In this document: in pieces, positions 62,734 to 64,000 of the stretch
How the letters are laid out: the number at the start of each line of letters is the position of its first letter
Position numbering within the stretch: the stretch's first letter is position 1
Assembly (NCBI GenBank): GCA_001603805.1
Contig: LUZY01000003.1
Location: 62,001 to 126,000 of the forward strand
Source: Deferribacterales bacterium Deferri_01
GTDB lineage: Bacteria > Chrysiogenota > Deferribacteres > Deferribacterales > Geovibrionaceae
Direction: 5' to 3'
Length of the DNA stretch: 64,000 bases
The notes under the pieces: generated by a model
The model's input: only the letters and a program-made list of their open reading frames with translations
The model's database searches: none
What the model was told of the DNA's origin: nothing
Translations under genes and position numbers: made by a program

Positions 62734-63915
62734 ATGAAAAAATCATTGACCATATTAATAATTCTGGCTGTTTTATGGGGATGCGGAAGCAACAAAAAAG
62801 CCGTTGAAGAAAACTTTATCCCGGTAAAAACCACAGCAGTTAATATGGTTGATGATCATCTCAGAGTCTCGGCCGGGGGCACTGTCACATCACAGGATTC
62901 TCCGTCAAAACTGTCTTTCCTTGTTGCGGGCAGAGTGGTTCGCATTGTACCTGATGAGGGCGGCTTTGTGAAAAAAGGCTCTCTCATTGCAGAGCTTGAC
63001 CCCGCTGATTATATAATAGCCGTCCGCAGATCCAAAGCACAGGCTGATATGGCAAAAGCGGCATTTGAAAAAGCCGACAGACCTGTAAGAAGTGAACAGC
63101 TTGAACAGGCTCGAATAGCATACGAACGCTCAAAGGATGAACACTCCCGAATGAAAATGCTTTATGATGCAGGGAGTCTTGCTCCAAATGATTATCTTAA
63201 GTTCAAGGCGGCGTATGAATCTGCCGAACGCCAATATGAAATGGCGCAGACAGGCGGACAGAAAGAGGATAAACAACAGGCAGCCGCTGCTTACAGACAG
63301 GCGCAGGCTGCACTGGCATATGAACAAAAAAGATTAAACGATACAAAACTTTATGCCGTAAATGACGGTTATGTGTCCAAACGCTTCATAGCAGAAGGTG
63401 AAACAGTTTCATCGGGCTATCCCGTTGTGGAGACTGTCTGCCTCGACCCTGTGGACGTGAGTTCAGGCATGCCGGAGAAGGATATACGGTTCATAAAAAC
63501 CGGGCAGAAGGCTGAAATAAGCATTTCTGCACTCCCTGATAAGGTTTTTGAGGGCAGAGTCCGTGTTGTGAATGTTTCCGCTGACCCAGCCACCAGAACT
63601 TATCTTGTAAAAATAGAAGTTTCCAATCCTGACGGGCTTCTGAAAATTGGTATGGCGGCGGATGTAGCTGTCGTGGCAGATGAAAAAACAAAGATGCTCA
63701 CAGTGCCGCTTAATTCCGTTGTCAGGGATACCCAGGGCGCCCCTGCGGTTTTTGTGTTTAAGGAAAACAGAGCCTACGCACAGAAGGTGGAGACCGGTAG
63801 ATTGTACAATACTGATATAGAGATAAAAAGCGGGCTGAAGGGTGACGAGCTTATAATAACGGCAGGTCAGGAAAGGCTGAGGGATGGAGCGGCGGTTAAG
63901 CCTGCTGCGGAGTAA
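62734..63915 (+). CDS. RND efflux periplasmic adaptor (membrane fusion protein), lipoprotein
   Basis: 393 residues. The signal ends at lipobox LWGC (Cys17), so it is lipid-anchored. It has a lipoyl half motif (SFLVAGRVVRIVPDEGGFVKKGSLIAELDPADY), an alpha-helical hairpin (about 90-190), the second lipoyl half (NDGYVSKRFIAEGETVSSG), and beta-barrel/membrane-proximal domains (VSADPATRTYLVKIEV). It connects an RND pump to an outer-membrane channel. GAGG lies 8 nt before the ATG. The pump gene follows after 4 nt. Confidence 0.93.
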   Translation: MKKSLTILIILAVLWGCGSNKKAVEENFIPVKTTAVNMVDDHLRVSAGGTVTSQDSPSKLSFLVAGRVVRIVPDEGGFVKKGSLIAELDPADYIIAVRRSKAQADMAKAAFEKADRPVRSEQLEQARIAYERSKDEHSRMKMLYDAGSLAPNDYLKFKAAYESAERQYEMAQTGGQKEDKQQAAAAYRQAQAALAYEQKRLNDTKLYAVNDGYVSKRFIAEGETVSSGYPVVETVCLDPVDVSSGMPEKDIRFIKTGQKAEISISALPDKVFEGRVRVVNVSADPATRTYLVKIEVSNPDGLLKIGMAADVAVVADEKTKMLTVPLNSVVRDTQGAPAVFVFKENRAYAQKVETGRLYNTDIEIKSGLKGDELIITAGQERLRDGAAVKPAAE

Positions 63916-63919
63916 TCTC

Positions 63920-64000
63920 ATGAAATTTATCAAAAGTTCCCTCAATCACCCCATAGTTACAGTTGTTATCACCCTTGCTGTGGTGATAGTCGGCATCCAC
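63920..64000 (+). CDS. RND efflux pump inner-membrane subunit (5' end only)
   Basis: Starts at ATG 63920, four bases after the adaptor stop. The 27 codons visible begin MKFIKSSLNHPIVTVVITLA, the typical first helix of AcrB/MexB-like transporters. It continues beyond the window. The substrate is unknown. Confidence 0.85.
   Translation, partial: MKFIKSSLNHPIVTVVITLAVVIVGIH

Overview
The window reads as chromosome of a Gram-negative, motile bacterium with anaerobic respiratory habits. Outer-membrane and lipid A genes (an LpxR-type deacylase, lipoproteins, an RND efflux adaptor) show the cell type. Ferrous-iron uptake (two FeoAB pairs), a two-subunit 2-oxoacid:ferredoxin oxidoreductase, a ferredoxin-type split glutamate synthase, a b/b' F1Fo ATP synthase cluster lacking the a and c genes, and c-type-haem chemosensors fit an anaerobe of the Deferribacterota (Geovibrio/Denitrovibrio/Seleniivibrio-like). 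That assignment is inference from gene content and was not tested by a search.

Layout. 1-4.2 kb: two divergent feoA-feoB operons facing away from a shared AT-rich promoter region. 4.3-7.1 kb: oligopeptidase A, a 61-residue Cys-rich protein and a Crp/Fnr regulator. 7.2-16 kb: a hypothetical gene behind a sigma-28-like promoter, a haem-binding GGDEF/EAL protein, phosphohexomutase plus ispG, an anti-sigma-type ATPase with an MBL-fold phosphodiesterase-like protein, and a diguanylate cyclase. 16-22 kb: atpF'-F-H-A-G-D-C. 22-28.8 kb: an acetyltransferase, two RNA methyltransferases, a haem-binding chemoreceptor, an HxlR regulator with a divergent NAD(P)-binding protein, and a TDT/SLAC1-type transporter. 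28.9-32.2 kb: a PAS/GAF histidine kinase with an HDOD protein. 32.4-37.8 kb: a long structured leader and a three-gene glutamate synthase operon whose last gene fuses the GXGXG domain, a GltD-like oxidoreductase and a ferredoxin. 37.9-40.3 kb: a repeat-rich lipoprotein. 40.6-45.7 kb: pstSCAB-phoU. 45.8-51.7 kb: a chemoreceptor, a YgbA-like protein, a TRIC-type membrane protein and korAB.

51.8-54.8 kb is the odd part. Directly after a tRNA-Pro(TGG) gene lies an AT-rich island of about 2.9 kb. It holds a broken N-terminal piece of a P-loop ATPase on the minus strand, a hairpin-rich non-coding stretch with its own promoter-like signals, a 500-residue stand-alone reverse transcriptase that is neither retron-like nor DGR-like, and a decayed IS3-family transposase. 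The best reading is an acquired antiphage-type (UG/DRT-like) reverse transcriptase with a candidate companion RNA. This is the leading candidate for an undescribed system.

54.8-64 kb: a two-gene unit with a possible papain-fold protein, an LpxR-like deacylase, a cadC-cadA metal-efflux operon with a visible operator, a dCache chemoreceptor, and the start of an RND efflux operon that runs off the right edge.

Several genes (13120, 22785, 48512) have a -10 hexamer ending exactly 6 nt before the start codon and no Shine-Dalgarno sequence, which suggests leaderless transcripts. Signalling genes are dense: three chemoreceptors, two GGDEF proteins, a histidine kinase and an HDOD protein.
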